The notes under the pieces: model-generated
Database searches by the model: none
Seen by the model: the letters and a program-made list of their open reading frames with translations, nothing else
What the model was told of the DNA's origin: nothing
Translations under genes and position numbers: made by a program
Assembly (NCBI GenBank): GCA_030278955.1
Contig: JAOANR010000003.1
Coordinates: 31,511,227-31,575,226 of the forward strand
Direction: 5' to 3'
DNA: 64,000 nt
From: Hygrophila difformis
Lineage: Eukaryota; Streptophyta; Magnoliopsida; Lamiales; Acanthaceae
Shown here: one piece after another, positions 22,638 to 33,357 of the stretch
Layout: each line of letters begins with the position of its first letter
Position numbering within the stretch: position 1 is the first letter of the stretch

Positions 22638-23969
22638 TCACTGGTCGGGAGGCGGGAACTGACGACGCATATACTTGCCCATCTGACGCATGTAGGCGTA
22701 CATGTCGGTCATGGAGGCCTGCTGCTCCAGCTGTCTCGTAGTGATCGTATCCATGCGAGCTTGGTATAGATCCATCCTGGCATACAGAGCGTCGTAGCGA
22801 GCCTGCCCGGCTGCAAACCCAGCGTCCATACGAGCAAACCCCGCATCCATACTAAGCTGCATACCCTGCAGCATCTGAACTATCTGCGGCATCTCCGCAC
22901 CCTGCTGGGGAACCACGGGAGGCGGAGGTGGCTGCTCAGGAGGGACAACTAGAATCAAACCATCACCATTGGGCTCCGGGCGAAGGACAGCCGGAGGAGC
23001 CCCACGTCGAAGAGCACTGCGTCGAGGGGCATAGGTAGGGATACGGTAGTAGCCGCCAGCGGTTAGCTCGTAAGGATCCGTCTCTGGTGACGTACGGATC
23101 CCCTGAGCCGCACACATGCCGCAAATAAGATGAACGTGGGTAATCACCCTACTCCCTCGTCCTCGGCGCATACCCCTCAGGTTGTCCACGATACAAGCCC
23201 CAACATTCACCCTACCACCTCGGGCGAGAAAGCAGATAGTCTCATAGACGTGGTCTATAACAATATGGCTCCGGGTGATCGGCCGGACACGGCCTAACCA
23301 TATCTGAGCTAGCTCGCGCCACGGAGAGTCCATCGTCGTCAACCTCAGCTCGTGATCGTGCTCGAGCAGGGGAGCCATCAAGGTGCATAAAACGCCCCAC
23401 GCAGGCGGGGGTATACGACCCTCAGGCTGTGGCCGGAATACGCCGTCGTCAGGAAGGCCGAAGTAGACGTTGATCGCCCGAGCACTGAAATCTAGATGGC
23501 GACCCCGAACCCAGACTCGAGACAAGTCGATGTTCTCCCCGAGACCGCCGATGTTGGCGATGACCTCCATAGCTAAATACCCGGAAGCGATGCCCTCGGG
23601 ATGGCGCGCAAGTCCAGTCCACTGAAGAAGGCCCAAAACTGGACCAACCCTGTCGTCGTCCATATGGCGAGGATCCATGCCTCTCTCCGGGACATAAGAC
23701 CTGTTCCGACGAAGCTCGTCGAAATAGAACTCCTGAGAGGCCATAGTAGCAAACCGATACCTGTCGTGTCGGTGGGGACGCACCTCGTCGGGAAGACCCT
23801 TGAGCTTAGGGCCCCGCTGCTCCTCATCCTCCTCTGGCTCGCTCTCATCAAAATCAGGCATCGCCGGAGCGGCAGTGCTAGGACCAGCCTCATCGCGCTG
23901 AGCAACTCGTCTCCTGGTCCTCGGGGGACACATGAGTGACGCCAAAACAACCCACAGAAAAAGCAGCAT
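22638..23969 (-). CDS. Antisense accessory ORF, 443 aa, resembling the putative plant transposon protein family
   Basis: Uninterrupted minus-strand frame in R6, opposite to gag-pol. I place the start at ATG 23969 because the preceding CTGCAG|G looks like a splice acceptor; a second in-frame ATG 12 codons on begins MCPPRTRRRVAQRDEAGPST. The N-terminus is basic and then acidic (PDFDESEPEEDEEQ). The middle (residues about 75-290) has an E-F-Y-F-D-E-L...YVPERGMD segment and VWVRGRHLDFSARAINVYFG, which recall the domain annotated in plants as putative plant transposon protein, often found as an extra ORF in LTR elements. A Pro-rich linker leads to a C-terminal repeat of DAGFARMDAGFA type and a Met/Gln-rich helix, likely a coiled coil. 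No catalytic motif is evident. Its intactness beside a gutted pol suggests selection. Family assignment is from memory and moderate. Confidence 0.6.
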   Translation of the reverse strand: MLLFLWVVLASLMCPPRTRRRVAQRDEAGPSTAAPAMPDFDESEPEEDEEQRGPKLKGLPDEVRPHRHDRYRFATMASQEFYFDELRRNRSYVPERGMDPRHMDDDRVGPVLGLLQWTGLARHPEGIASGYLAMEVIANIGGLGENIDLSRVWVRGRHLDFSARAINVYFGLPDDGVFRPQPEGRIPPPAWGVLCTLMAPLLEHDHELRLTTMDSPWRELAQIWLGRVRPITRSHIVIDHVYETICFLARGGRVNVGACIVDNLRGMRRGRGSRVITHVHLICGMCAAQGIRTSPETDPYELTAGGYYRIPTYAPRRSALRRGAPPAVLRPEPNGDGLILVVPPEQPPPPPVVPQQGAEMPQIVQMLQGMQLSMDAGFARMDAGFAAGQARYDALYARMDLYQARMDTITTRQLEQQASMTDMYAYMRQMGKYMRRQFPPPDQ

Positions 23970-23970
23970 C

Positions 23971-24565
23971 CTGCAGATATCCAACCAATACCAAATGTAA
24001 GGATAAACCTACACGGCGATTACATTAAGTATAGTCTAGAAAACACAAGAACATGAAGTGTGAGCTCTAACACGAGCAATCAAGAAGATAACCAAACCAA
24101 GACTATGTCTAAAGAAGTCCCAAAACTCTTTGGGACATTTAGTCGAACACGTTGTGTGCGCAATAAATTAAATTCAAGGTTTACTTGTGAACACGTGGGA
24201 AACATCCCCAAATCAAAACAATTGCGTAGGCAATAACTCATCATCATAATAGGGCACAAAACAACGACAACGAACTCATCCGCATGCCCACAATACCAAT
24301 ACAAATCGGGAAATTCATGCTTCCCCTAAAGTATTGAAGCTAGTAAAAACTTCTTCAAACTAGGCATACATTGTTGCACAAATACTTCCTAATCAACAAA
24401 AATAACACCAAGTATCGCCCAAACTCGCTAATTGCACAAATTAAGTCTAAAAACAACAAATCCCCAATTCTTGTCCCTAAACCCTAATTTTGAAATTCAC
24501 CCAAAGATTAAGGCTAAACAAGGCATAAAATCTGAAATTGACAAGTAGAAGTAGTAGACGCATAC
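23971..24565 (-). other. Candidate 5' intron of the antisense gene
   Basis: On the minus strand AAG|GTATGCG (donor at 24565) and ATATCTGCAG|GATG (acceptor at 23971) bound 595 bp of T-rich sequence, typical of a plant leader intron. Splicing would place the ATG two bases into exon 2. Inference from consensus sites only. Confidence 0.45.
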
Positions 24566-24790
24566 CTTGCAAAGGAAAATCAAAGCCGGGAATGAGAGAA
24601 TCGGGGAATGAGAGAACGAATTTGAGAGGAAACTAGAAGAAGCCTCGGAAGCGGAAATGGGGCGGAAAATGAGAGAACGAATTTGAGAGAATCGAAGCCG
24701 CGCGAGCCCTTTTTTTTCGAACTGCCCTGGCCGCGCGGTCGCCGCGCGAGCCTCGAAAATTATTTTTTTTATTACCTTCTATTGTTTACT
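24566..24790 (-). promoter_or_regulatory. Upstream region of the antisense gene
   Basis: Contains two copies of an AATGAGAGAACGAATTTGAG segment (near 24605 and 24667) and a GC block sharing the 16-mer GCGCGGTCGCCGCGCG (24733-24748) with the R9 LTR (58263-58278), where it lies upstream of the TATA box. No clear TATA box was found for the antisense transcript. The junction with pol is at about 24790. Confidence 0.35.
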
Positions 24791-24794
24791 CGAC

Positions 24795-27074
24795 CAGCTA
24801 TACGGCAAATTGTCCAAATGCGATTTCTGGTTGAAAGAAGTGGCATTTCTCGGACACATAGTATCCGCTGATGGAGTATCAGTGGATCCGGCAAAGGTTT
24901 CTGCCGTGACGGAATGGGCAACTCCGAAGAGTCCAACGGAAATAAGGAGTTTCCTTGGATTAGCTGGGTATTATAGACGATTTGTGAAGGACTTTTCAAG
25001 GATTGCACGTCCTTTGACCCAGCTACTGAAGAAAGGAGCAAAATACGAGTGGACCGAAGCTTGTGAGATGGCATTTCAAGAGCTGAAGAAACGACTCACA
25101 ACCACACCCGTATTAACACTACCATCAGAGAATGGTGACTTCGAAGTATATAGCGATGCTTCGAAGGAAGGTTTAGGTTGTGTCTTGATGCAAGACTCGA
25201 GAGTCGTAGCATATGCATCACGCCAACTAAAACCTCACGAGGAGAATTATCCGACCCATGACCTGGAGTTGGCAGCAGTCATTTTCGCTCTAAAGATATG
25301 GAGACATTATCTTTATGGGCAGAAGTGTCGAATGTTCACCGACCACAAGAGCTTGAAATATATATTCACTCAGAAGGAGTTGAATTTGAGACAGCGAAGG
25401 TGGTTGGAACTTATTAAAGACTACGATTTAGAGATAGCATACCACGAGGGGAAGGCGAATGTGGTAGCCGATGCCCTAAGTCGGAAAACCCAACACGTGA
25501 CAAACTCGTTGGTAATTCCGCCGGCATTGTACATGGAGTTGGCAAGATTGGAGTTAGAACTTGTGCATCCTGGCACAGTGAGAGAAACGGTCAATGCCAT
25601 GATCGTAGAAACTCCAATATTGGACGAGATTCGACTCGCTCAACCGGGCGACCCGAAACTCGAGAAGATAAAAGGATATATTGCCGAAGGAAAGGCAGTA
25701 GGATTTGCTGTCCACGAGGATGGAAGCATCCGTTTTAAAGGGAGATGGTGTATGCCCCTCAAATGTGCCGAGTTGAAGCAAAGGTTGATGGAGAAAGGGC
25801 ACAACACGCCATATTCCGTACATCCCGGAGGTGACAAGCTATACAAAGATCTGAAGAAGATCTATTGGTGGCCGGGAATGAAGAAGGAAGTGGCGAACTT
25901 CGTGGCGAGATGTCTCACCTGCCAAAAGGTTAAGGCAGTGCGACATAAACCCTTAGGATTGATGCAACCACTAGAGATTCCAAGTTGGAAGTGGGATAGC
26001 ATCTCAATGGACTTTGTCTCGGGATTACCCCGATCACCTAAAGGCATGAACAAGATTTGGGTGATTGTGGATAGGCTAACGAAGACAGCCATATTTATCC
26101 CAATGAAAGACACGTGGACTATGGACCAATTGGCCCGAGCCTACATTGATAATGTGGTACGACGACATGGAGTACCACATGATATCATTTCCGATAGAGA
26201 CAGTAGATTTGTCTCTCATTTCTGGACGGAGTTACAAAAAGCTCTCGGTACTCAAATCAAAATGAGCACCGCATTCCACCCGATGACGGATGGACAAACC
26301 GAGAGGACAATCCAAACACTAGAAGACATGCTGAGAGCATGTGTGTTGGAATTCAAAGGGAATTGGGAATCTCATTTACCCTTGATTGAGTTTTCCTATA
26401 ATAATAGCTACCATGCTAGCATCGGCATGGCACCTTTCGAGGCGTTGTATGGACGAAAGTGCCGAAGCCCGTTGAGCTGGGAAGAAAACGATAAGTCCGT
26501 GGTAGTGGGACCACAACTTATCGAGGACATGGCTCAACAAATCAAAGTGATTCAAGGGAAGATGAAAGCCGCACAAGACCGTCAAAAGAGTTATGCCGAC
26601 GTGAGACGACGAGACCTAGAATTTCAAGTGGGAGATAGAGTCATGCTAAAGATATCACCCATGAAGGGGGTGATGCGCTTTGGCAAACGAGGGAAGTTAA
26701 ATCCTCGATATATAGGACCTTACGAAATTCTAGAACGAGTCGGAACTCTAGCCTACCGATTGGCTTTACCGCCACACTTAGATAGAGTTCATGATGTCTT
26801 CCATGTCTCGCAACTAAAGAAGTATGTGCCGGACCCGACACACGTACTTCAACCGGAGATAATTGAGCTCGATGAAGACTTGACCTATGAAGAAGTCCCA
26901 GTGCGTGTTCTTGACACTAAGGAGCGAGTAACGAGGAACAAAACCGTCAAAATGATCAAGGTTCTTTGGTCAAACCACGAAAGTGAGACGGCAACTTGGG
27001 AAGTAGAATCCGACATGAGAGAACGCTACCCGACATTGTTCCAAACCGATACCGACACAGTTATGGGGACATAA
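24795..27074 (+). CDS. pol: Truncated pol: RT end, RNase H, integrase, chromodomain (R6)
   Basis: Open frame that begins inside RT ([13 protein letters not shown]) with no proper ATG. Domain order: RT thumb/connection (residues 1-100), RNase H ([13 protein letters not shown] in HDLELAAV, D in FTDHKS), integrase zinc finger (VHPGGDKLY ... CLTCQKVK), and integrase core with all three catalytic residues (D in SMDFVSG, D in ISDRDSRF, E in GQTERTIQ). A chromodomain-like end follows ([16 protein letters not shown]...[15 protein letters not shown]), which in relatives targets integration to modified histones. It ends TVMGT-stop. Without gag, protease and the RT palm it cannot support transposition alone. 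How it would be translated is unclear, since no gag precedes it. Confidence 0.9.
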   Translation, partial: QLYGKLSKCDFWLKEVAFLGHIVSADGVSVDPAKVSAVTEWATPKSPTEIRSFLGLAGYYRRFVKDFSRIARPLTQLLKKGAKYEWTEACEMAFQELKKRLTTTPVLTLPSENGDFEVYSDASKEGLGCVLMQDSRVVAYASRQLKPHEENYPTHDLELAAVIFALKIWRHYLYGQKCRMFTDHKSLKYIFTQKELNLRQRRWLELIKDYDLEIAYHEGKANVVADALSRKTQHVTNSLVIPPALYMELARLELELVHPGTVRETVNAMIVETPILDEIRLAQPGDPKLEKIKGYIAEGKAVGFAVHEDGSIRFKGRWCMPLKCAELKQRLMEKGHNTPYSVHPGGDKLYKDLKKIYWWPGMKKEVANFVARCLTCQKVKAVRHKPLGLMQPLEIPSWKWDSISMDFVSGLPRSPKGMNKIWVIVDRLTKTAIFIPMKDTWTMDQLARAYIDNVVRRHGVPHDIISDRDSRFVSHFWTELQKALGTQIKMSTAFHPMTDGQTERTIQTLEDMLRACVLEFKGNWESHLPLIEFSYNNSYHASIGMAPFEALYGRKCRSPLSWEENDKSVVVGPQLIEDMAQQIKVIQGKMKAAQDRQKSYADVRRRDLEFQVGDRVMLKISPMKGVMRFGKRGKLNPRYIGPYEILERVGTLAYRLALPPHLDRVHDVFHVSQLKKYVPDPTHVLQPEIIELDEDLTYEEVPVRVLDTKERVTRNKTVKMIKVLWSNHESETATWEVESDMRERYPTLFQTDTDTVMGT

Positions 27075-27082
27075 CTGCAATC

Positions 27083-27302
27083 TTAAGGGGGAGAGGATGT
27101 CATACCACCTATTTTTCGTGCATTTTTGTAAACTTTTGAACTACGTTATGGCTTGATCCCTTCACAGGGTACGTAGGCAGCTTAGAAGTCTTAATTCTAA
27201 GTTCAGTCACAAAATAACAAAACAAACAAAACAAAAGACCTTAGCACGAGAAAGGCCGTAACACAACTTCGAGGACGAAGTTGATTCTTAAGGAGGGTAG
27301 AC
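27083..27302 (+). other. Double polypurine tract and fossil U3 (R6)
   Basis: Purine tract 1 at 27083-27097 is followed by TGTCATACCACC and a segment (27144-27210) homologous to the beginning of the R5 LTR. Tract 2 (27287-27302), after the CTTCGAGGACGAAG palindrome, primes the actual LTR. Same layout as R1 at 445-709. Confidence 0.65.
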
Positions 27303-29908
27303 TGTAATACCCGAGAATTTTCCAACATAAAATAAAACAATAATTAAATAAATAAACAATAAATACAATAAATAAAGTAAATAAATAAATCCAGCAAATA
27401 AATAAATAAATAAAGATAAGGAAATGAGAAATGAAATTTAACTTAAAAAGGAATTAAATGAATTTAATTAAATAAAAAGAATTATTAAAGGTAAATAAAT
27501 TATACACCGGAAACACGACACCAATGAACTCGAGAATTCGAGTCCAAACATCCAATTAGACCCGAGTAAAAATTTAGAGAGAAAGTATGAACCCGAAGAT
27601 ACCCCGGAAATCGGAATTCGGGAGCATAGAGGGATAGAAATCCGAAAGGGAGGAGGAAAGGCACGACGGATCGCACGACCCGCCCGGACCGAAGTCCAGG
27701 CGAAGTCGGCGCGGTGGCCGCGTGGTCCATAGGCATTGGGCGCGCCACGACCGCGCCACGCGACAAATTCGCCCGTTGCGTGAATCTCTCGCCCGAACGC
27801 GGATTTTTCGACTTTCGGTTGAACATCTCTCGACCCAAGACCCTTAGGGTTAGATCTTGGACGCCCTAGGTCTTAGTTATCTATAAATAAGACCTCCCAG
27901 GAGCTCCGAATACTTTTACAAAACCCTACAACTTTCTATACATTCGAAACCCTAAATCCGGAGTCGTCGGAGGCACGAAACCAAGGCGAACACTGTTGGA
28001 CGAAAATTCTAAGATCTCCATAGTCGTGGTAAGTCTCGATCCAATCCTTGTTCTATATACGATTCGAAAACGAATCCTAATCTTCTTCTTTTCTCTTCTA
28101 CACCTCGTATTGGATCTAGATCGTAGAACCCGACGAACGGAGAGGAGAAACGGTGGACTGGAAGCCACGCCTTCGAAATAGACGATCCCGGACGTTCACA
28201 ACTCTGTAAGTTAACTCTTACATGGTTTTGGGATGAATTAAAACATTCAAAACTAAAAGATTAACAAGAAATCGAAAATCTGTCAATTTATACTTTCCAC
28301 CGACGCAACAGATTTGATGAATTTTTCCGAACCTTAAAACAACTTCAAACGGAAAAACTTAAAACACAAAAAACGTTCCTAAGGCTTAGATCTATCTACT
28401 GTAAAATTTTCAGAATTTTTAGAGATGATTTGATATGCGAAAACCAACCGAAACCGAACTGCTTGAATCTAGATCTCGAAATCCTGGACAGAACTTAGGA
28501 ATGATCTTGATCACGTTTTTGACATAGGATCTAAACTGTTTTAGATCTTTGGCCGAACACGAAAATCGTAGATAATTGTCTTAATATGATCTCTGTAAAA
28601 TTTCATCAAATTTGGAATTGAATTGCTATGATAGAATTCGAAATCTTTAAACTGTGGTACATTAAATTCGGACAGAATTATTCTTCTACGAAAATTGGTG
28701 ATTTTGACCTGTTTAGGTATCTCGGATTGAAAAAGTTAAAACACGAAAGTTGTAGATCTCGACGTTTCTGAGTCAGTCGTGAAACATTGGAATTTTTGGA
28801 GTTAAATCTTATTTTAGACGAATTTTAGAGTAAACTGTGGTTTACCGGAAACAAAATCTTGAAATCTTGTTGAAATATGGAATTAACCTTTAGGGTTGAA
28901 ATGAGTTGAGATATTATTTTTAAATGAATACAATTAAAGTCAGATTTTTAAAAAATTAAATCCCCTTACAAACTTGATAAATTAAAATTAGGGGTGAGTG
29001 CTCTGCAGGGTGCCCCCTAACTGCTTCACTTCGTGCCTTAATGGACAATGGTGACCCCGCGCGCTAAACTTGAGATATGATATTGCCAAAACGGCGAAAT
29101 ACAGAGCCTACACTCTCGTGAATATCCACATGGGTTTCCCGAGGCTCCGGAGTGGTACTGGGTATGGCTGATACGGTTGCGGCCGCCGGGCTACCGGCTA
29201 AACTTGTTGACATCGCGATGCTATCGTGAAACTTTGAAATACCAAATCGGGGATGTAATGGGGATATTAAATTAAATTAAATTAAATTAAATTATGTTTG
29301 ATGTCCAATTAAATTATTTAAATGCTTTATTTAAATTATGGCTATTATTCTAAGTCATGCGAAATGTGTTGTTAAATAGAGCCCTGAAATAAATTATGCT
29401 ATCGGTTGGATTAAATTAAATATTATGTTATTATCATGCTTTTATTAAATTATTAAAGTTAATGGCTTTTAAACCCTACGATCATGCATGTGTTAACTTA
29501 CTCAGCAAGTTTGCTGACCAAAACCGTTTTTATTCCTTTTCTTACAGAATATGTGGATTGAGCATGTGTGAGCACGGTTCATGCATGGGATTTTGGGAAA
29601 CATTATTTTGCTTTTAAATTCATACTTTAGACTATATTATGAACGGGCCTGTTTAACCCGTGTTTTGGCCATGTCGGCCCTATTTATATTTTCCGCTGCG
29701 ATACTATACTAAAACTATTATTTCCGCTGCGCTATGTTAATATTATTTTCGAATTATATTGTATGGGCTATTTTTGAATGATTTAAATGTTTTAAATACT
29801 GCAATACCTAGCCTTGCATCTCTTTAGTAAGCTCGGGGAAACCGTGTCTTACTAGGGGGATGTGGCGGTGACATCCCAACCTGGGTGACAAAAAACCGGG
29901 GTGTTACA
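27303..29908 (+). repeat. R6 3' LTR
   Basis: 2606 bp. Differs from the 5' copy by scattered substitutions and a small duplication of ATTAA units near 29280. It ends TTACA against the AACGA duplication. Confidence 0.95.
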
Positions 29909-29913
29909 AACGA

Positions 29914-31811
29914 GGCAGTCTCAAAGATGATGATAGCATGAAGATCGGCTCAGCCTAGTGAACGGGATTTTTCGAAAGTTCGTATTTCAATGTTACCAAA
30001 ATATTCGATATCGCGTTTCATAGTTCGAGTTTTCTCAAGTTGGAAAAATCCGATTCGACGCAGTTTACGCCTTTCTTAATTAAAAATTCTTCTTTACACC
30101 AAAAATTCTGAAATTTACACAGTAGCTCAAAAACACACATACGAACAACTTTTATGTTTTAAGTTTTTGGAAATAAGGTTTCTAAGTGAGTCATATTTCG
30201 AGTTCTTTGCAAAAGATGATTTCTGTCCAAACGACTAATTCCGACACAGTTACGTGCGACGCCGATTAAAAATTCATTTCAAAGCCAATTGGTCCGAAAT
30301 TTTTACATGATGTGCACAACACCTTAATGAACAACTTTCATGTTTTAAGATTTTGGAAATAATGAATTTTAAATGTTCAAAAGTCGACCACAACACGCTG
30401 CATACGCGCGGACTCCAAATTTGGTTTAGAACAGTTTCTGAAAATCGTCCGTTTTGACATATCAAATGAACTCCAAAATTCATGAAATTTTACATGCATA
30501 AACTAGACACAATTATCTACAACTTTTATTTAGAAATGCAAAGTTGAATCGATCTAAAAATGGGTGAAAAATATGCATCAAGTCGAGTCAATAAATCTGT
30601 CCAGAATTCAAACGTTCGGTTTTTTGTCACAGAAACTTTACAGTGCGATTTGGGATAGCAAATCTTTATGTCAATGGCTAAAATTTGGACACAAGGTAGA
30701 TTAGAGTCTTAGGAACAAAATCTATGTTGAAACGTTTTCGGTTTGAATTCCCGAAGGTCGGGTTTTAGGCGAGTTTCAAAAATTGGACGAAAATAGGGTT
30801 TTTGAAAACCGATATTTGTTACGTGTCTAGATCTCAAGTTTTAAACGACAATAAACTACAAAAATTGAAGAGTAAGGTCTTAACTTACTTAGTTAGAGAG
30901 TGGGTCATCGGAAGGGGTTTCCGGATATCCTAAGGTCGCGACGAACGGCCAACTTCTCCGATCGCTTTTTGTTCGTCCTCCGACGTGAAATCGTAGTAAA
31001 AGAAGGGATGTTAGATTTCGAGTTTTTAAGGTTTATGGATGAACTAAACACTATACCATGGCTTACCAAAGGTCTAGGAAGCAGAGGCTTCGTCCCGTTT
31101 GCCTCGTCGTTGCCGGAATACTCGCCGGAAAGTGGAGTCGAAGAGATTTTGGCTTGGAGAGGAAGGATGGGAGAGTTTAGGGTTTGTTTTCTGAAACTAA
31201 TGGGTAGGGGGCGCCCAAAACCGAAATTATGCCCTTCCCTACTGCTGGGATCCGTTTACCATCGAAGGGAATGTTAATTTAGGCAAGAAAATCGCCATGG
31301 AAGGAAAGTTTACACCTTCTGCACCTCTGGCGCGGTGGTGACGCGCACGTAGAGCTTTGCCCGCGCGGAGCACGCGCGACCAGTCCTGGGACGCGTTGCC
31401 TCCTTCCGCGCGGCGGGTGCGTGCCGGCCGGACCGGCCGGTTCGGCGGTCCGCGTGGTTCGTCGGGTCTTTTCTTCTTTTCTCTATCGGTTTTCTACCCT
31501 CTACATGTTAGCTCGACTCCTCGGGTCGTTTCCGGTTCGAAACCTTTACCTTAAACTTGTTACGAGTTCGGGCTTAACACTCATAACATTTCCGTGCCCT
31601 AATTGGTCTAGTTAAATTAGTTCCAAATCCTCCTCACGTTTTTGTGATTGATCCTGTGGTTTATTTGTGATTTAATTTGTGATTTATTTTTTGATTTATT
31701 TTATGACTGAACTTAGAATTTAGACTTCCAAGTTGCCTACGTACCCTGTGAAGGGATCAAGTCATGACATAGTTCAAAACAATTTGAATTTGTTTTTCCT
31801 CGGGTGTTACA
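29914..31811 (-). repeat. R5 3' LTR, inner segment (right of R6)
   Basis: Continues the R5 LTR to its edge TGTAACACCCGAGG (minus-strand reading from 31811). The uninterrupted R8 target is at 29990-30006. A 125-codon plus-strand frame (30900-31277) lies antisense to LTR transcription; its counterpart at 51684-51953 begins further in and I do not treat it as a gene. Confidence 0.92.
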
Positions 31812-31830
31812 TCCTCCCCCCCTTAAGAAT
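31812..31830 (-). promoter_or_regulatory. R5 polypurine tract
   Basis: Complement of TTAAGGGGGGGAGGAT, directly beside the LTR edge; primes plus-strand DNA synthesis. Confidence 0.85.
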
Positions 31831-31834
31831 ACAG

Positions 31835-33357
31835 TTATGTCCCCATAACTGTGGCCGGTTCATCTTGGAAGAGGGTAGGGTAATGTTGTTTCATGTCGGC
31901 TTCCAATTCCCACGTTGCCGTCTCCGTCTCGTGGTTGGACCGAAGGACCTTGACCATCCTCACGGTCTTATTCCTCGTTACTCTTTCCTTCGAGTCAAGT
32001 ATTCGCACCGGAACTTCCTCGTAACTCAAGTCATCCTCAAACTCAATTTCTTCCGGTTGGAGCACATGGGTCGGATCGTGCACATACTTCTTCAATTGGG
32101 AGACGTGGAATACATCGTGAACATGAGCAAATTGTGGTGGCAATGCTAGCCGATATGCGAGATTTCCCACTCTTTCCAGGATTTCATATGGTCCTATGTA
32201 CCGTGGACTCAGTTTTCCTCGTTTGCCGAAGCGCATCACACCCTTCATTGGTGATACCTTCAGCATGACTGTATCACCGACTTGAAATTCCAAGTCTTTC
32301 CGTCTCACGTCCGCGTAACTCTTTTGCCGGTCCTGAGCGGCTTTCATCTTCCCTTGGATGACCTTGATTTGTTGAGCCATGTCCTCAACAAGTTGTGGTC
32401 CCACTATTACCGTCTTATCGTTCTCTTCCCAGCTTAATGGACTTCGGCACCTACGTCCATACAGTGCCTCGAAGGGTGCCATGCCGATGCTCGCATGGTA
32501 ACTGTTGTTGTAGGAAAACTCGATCAAAGGTAGATGATTCTCCCAACTTCCCTTAAATTCTAGCACACAGGCCCGCAACATGTCCTCCAGCGTTTGGATC
32601 GTTCGCTCCGTCTGCCCATCCGTCATGGGATGGAACGCGGTACTCATCTTTATTTGCGTACCGAGAGCTTCTTGCAGTTTGGTCCAGAACTGAGAGACAA
32701 ACCTACTGTCTCTATCTGAGATGATGTCATGTGGTACCCCATGCCGGCGTACCGCATTGTCGACATACGCCCTTGCCAATTGGTCCATTGACCAAGTATC
32801 CTTCATTGGGATAAATATGGCGACTTTTGTCAATCTATCCATGATCACCCAGATTTTATTCATTCCCTTCGGTGAGCGGGGTAACCCCGAAACAAACTCC
32901 ATTGAGATACTATCCCATTTCCAGCTTGGGATCTCCAATGGTTGCATTAGTCCTAGGGGTTTTTGTCGTACTGCCTTGACCTTCTGGCAGGTAAGGCATC
33001 TTGCCACAAACTCGGCTACCTCTCTCTTCATGTTCGGCCACCAATAGTTCTTCTTCAAGTCCTTGTACAGCTTGTCCCCTCCGGGGTGAACCGAGTAGGG
33101 GGCGGTGTGGCCCTTCTCCATCACTTTTTTCTTCAGATCCGCGGATTTTCGTGGTATACACCACCTTCCCTTGAAGCGGATGCTTCCGTCCTCATGAATT
33201 TTGAAATCCATTGCTTTTCCTTCGGCAATGCTCCTCCTTATTTCTTCCAACTTCTCGTCACCCGGTTGGGCGAGTCGTATCTCTTCGAATATGGTAGGTC
33301 CCACTACCATCGCGTTGACGGCCCCGGTTACCGTGCCAGGATGCACCAGTTCTAGAC
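31835..33357 (-). pseudogene. pol: R5 integrase and chromodomain
   Basis: Minus-strand frame after the second frameshift. It contains the HHCC finger (VHPGGDKLY ... CLTCQKVK), the integrase core and a C-terminal chromodomain ([16 protein letters not shown] ... ETATWELEADM), ending TVMGT-stop at 31835. The first catalytic Asp of the DDE triad is replaced by Glu (SMEFVSG; codon at 32897-32899). The second Asp and the third Glu are present. The substitution is expected to weaken or abolish strand transfer. The integrase of R6 keeps Asp here. Confidence 0.88.

Larger units (their letters stand above)
18743..29908 (+). mobile_element. R6: chimeric element with antisense gene, lacking gag, protease and most of RT
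   Basis: TSD AACGA (18738-18742 and 29909-29913); the empty site is at 49280-49284. LTRs are 18743-21337 and 27303-29908 and look nearly identical by eye. Interior: PBS, coiled-coil leader ORF (21678-22277), antisense ORF (23969-22638), then pol from the end of RT to the chromodomain (24795-27074) and two polypurine tracts. About 2.4 kb (22.3-24.79 kb) stands where R5 and R7 have gag, protease and RT. A young element with this structure must have been copied with RT and Gag supplied in trans. Confidence 0.93.

Noticed and set aside
23573..23950. Frames opposite to or overlapping the antisense ORF (125 codons minus, 112 codons plus)
   Set aside because: Shadow frames of the GC-rich 443-codon ORF; composition and lack of motifs fit chance.
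22638..23969. Antisense ORF as an ordinary host gene unrelated to R6
   Set aside because: It lies within R6 with no target duplication of its own and recalls a family often found inside LTR elements. Host capture stays possible but is not preferred.
30900..31277. 125-codon plus frame in the R5 LTR, partly repeated at 51684-51953
   Set aside because: Runs antisense to LTR transcription, the copies differ in start, and there is no family resemblance.
32721..33355. Plus-strand frames of 97-130 codons inside R5 integrase
   Set aside because: Antisense shadows of the conserved pol frame.
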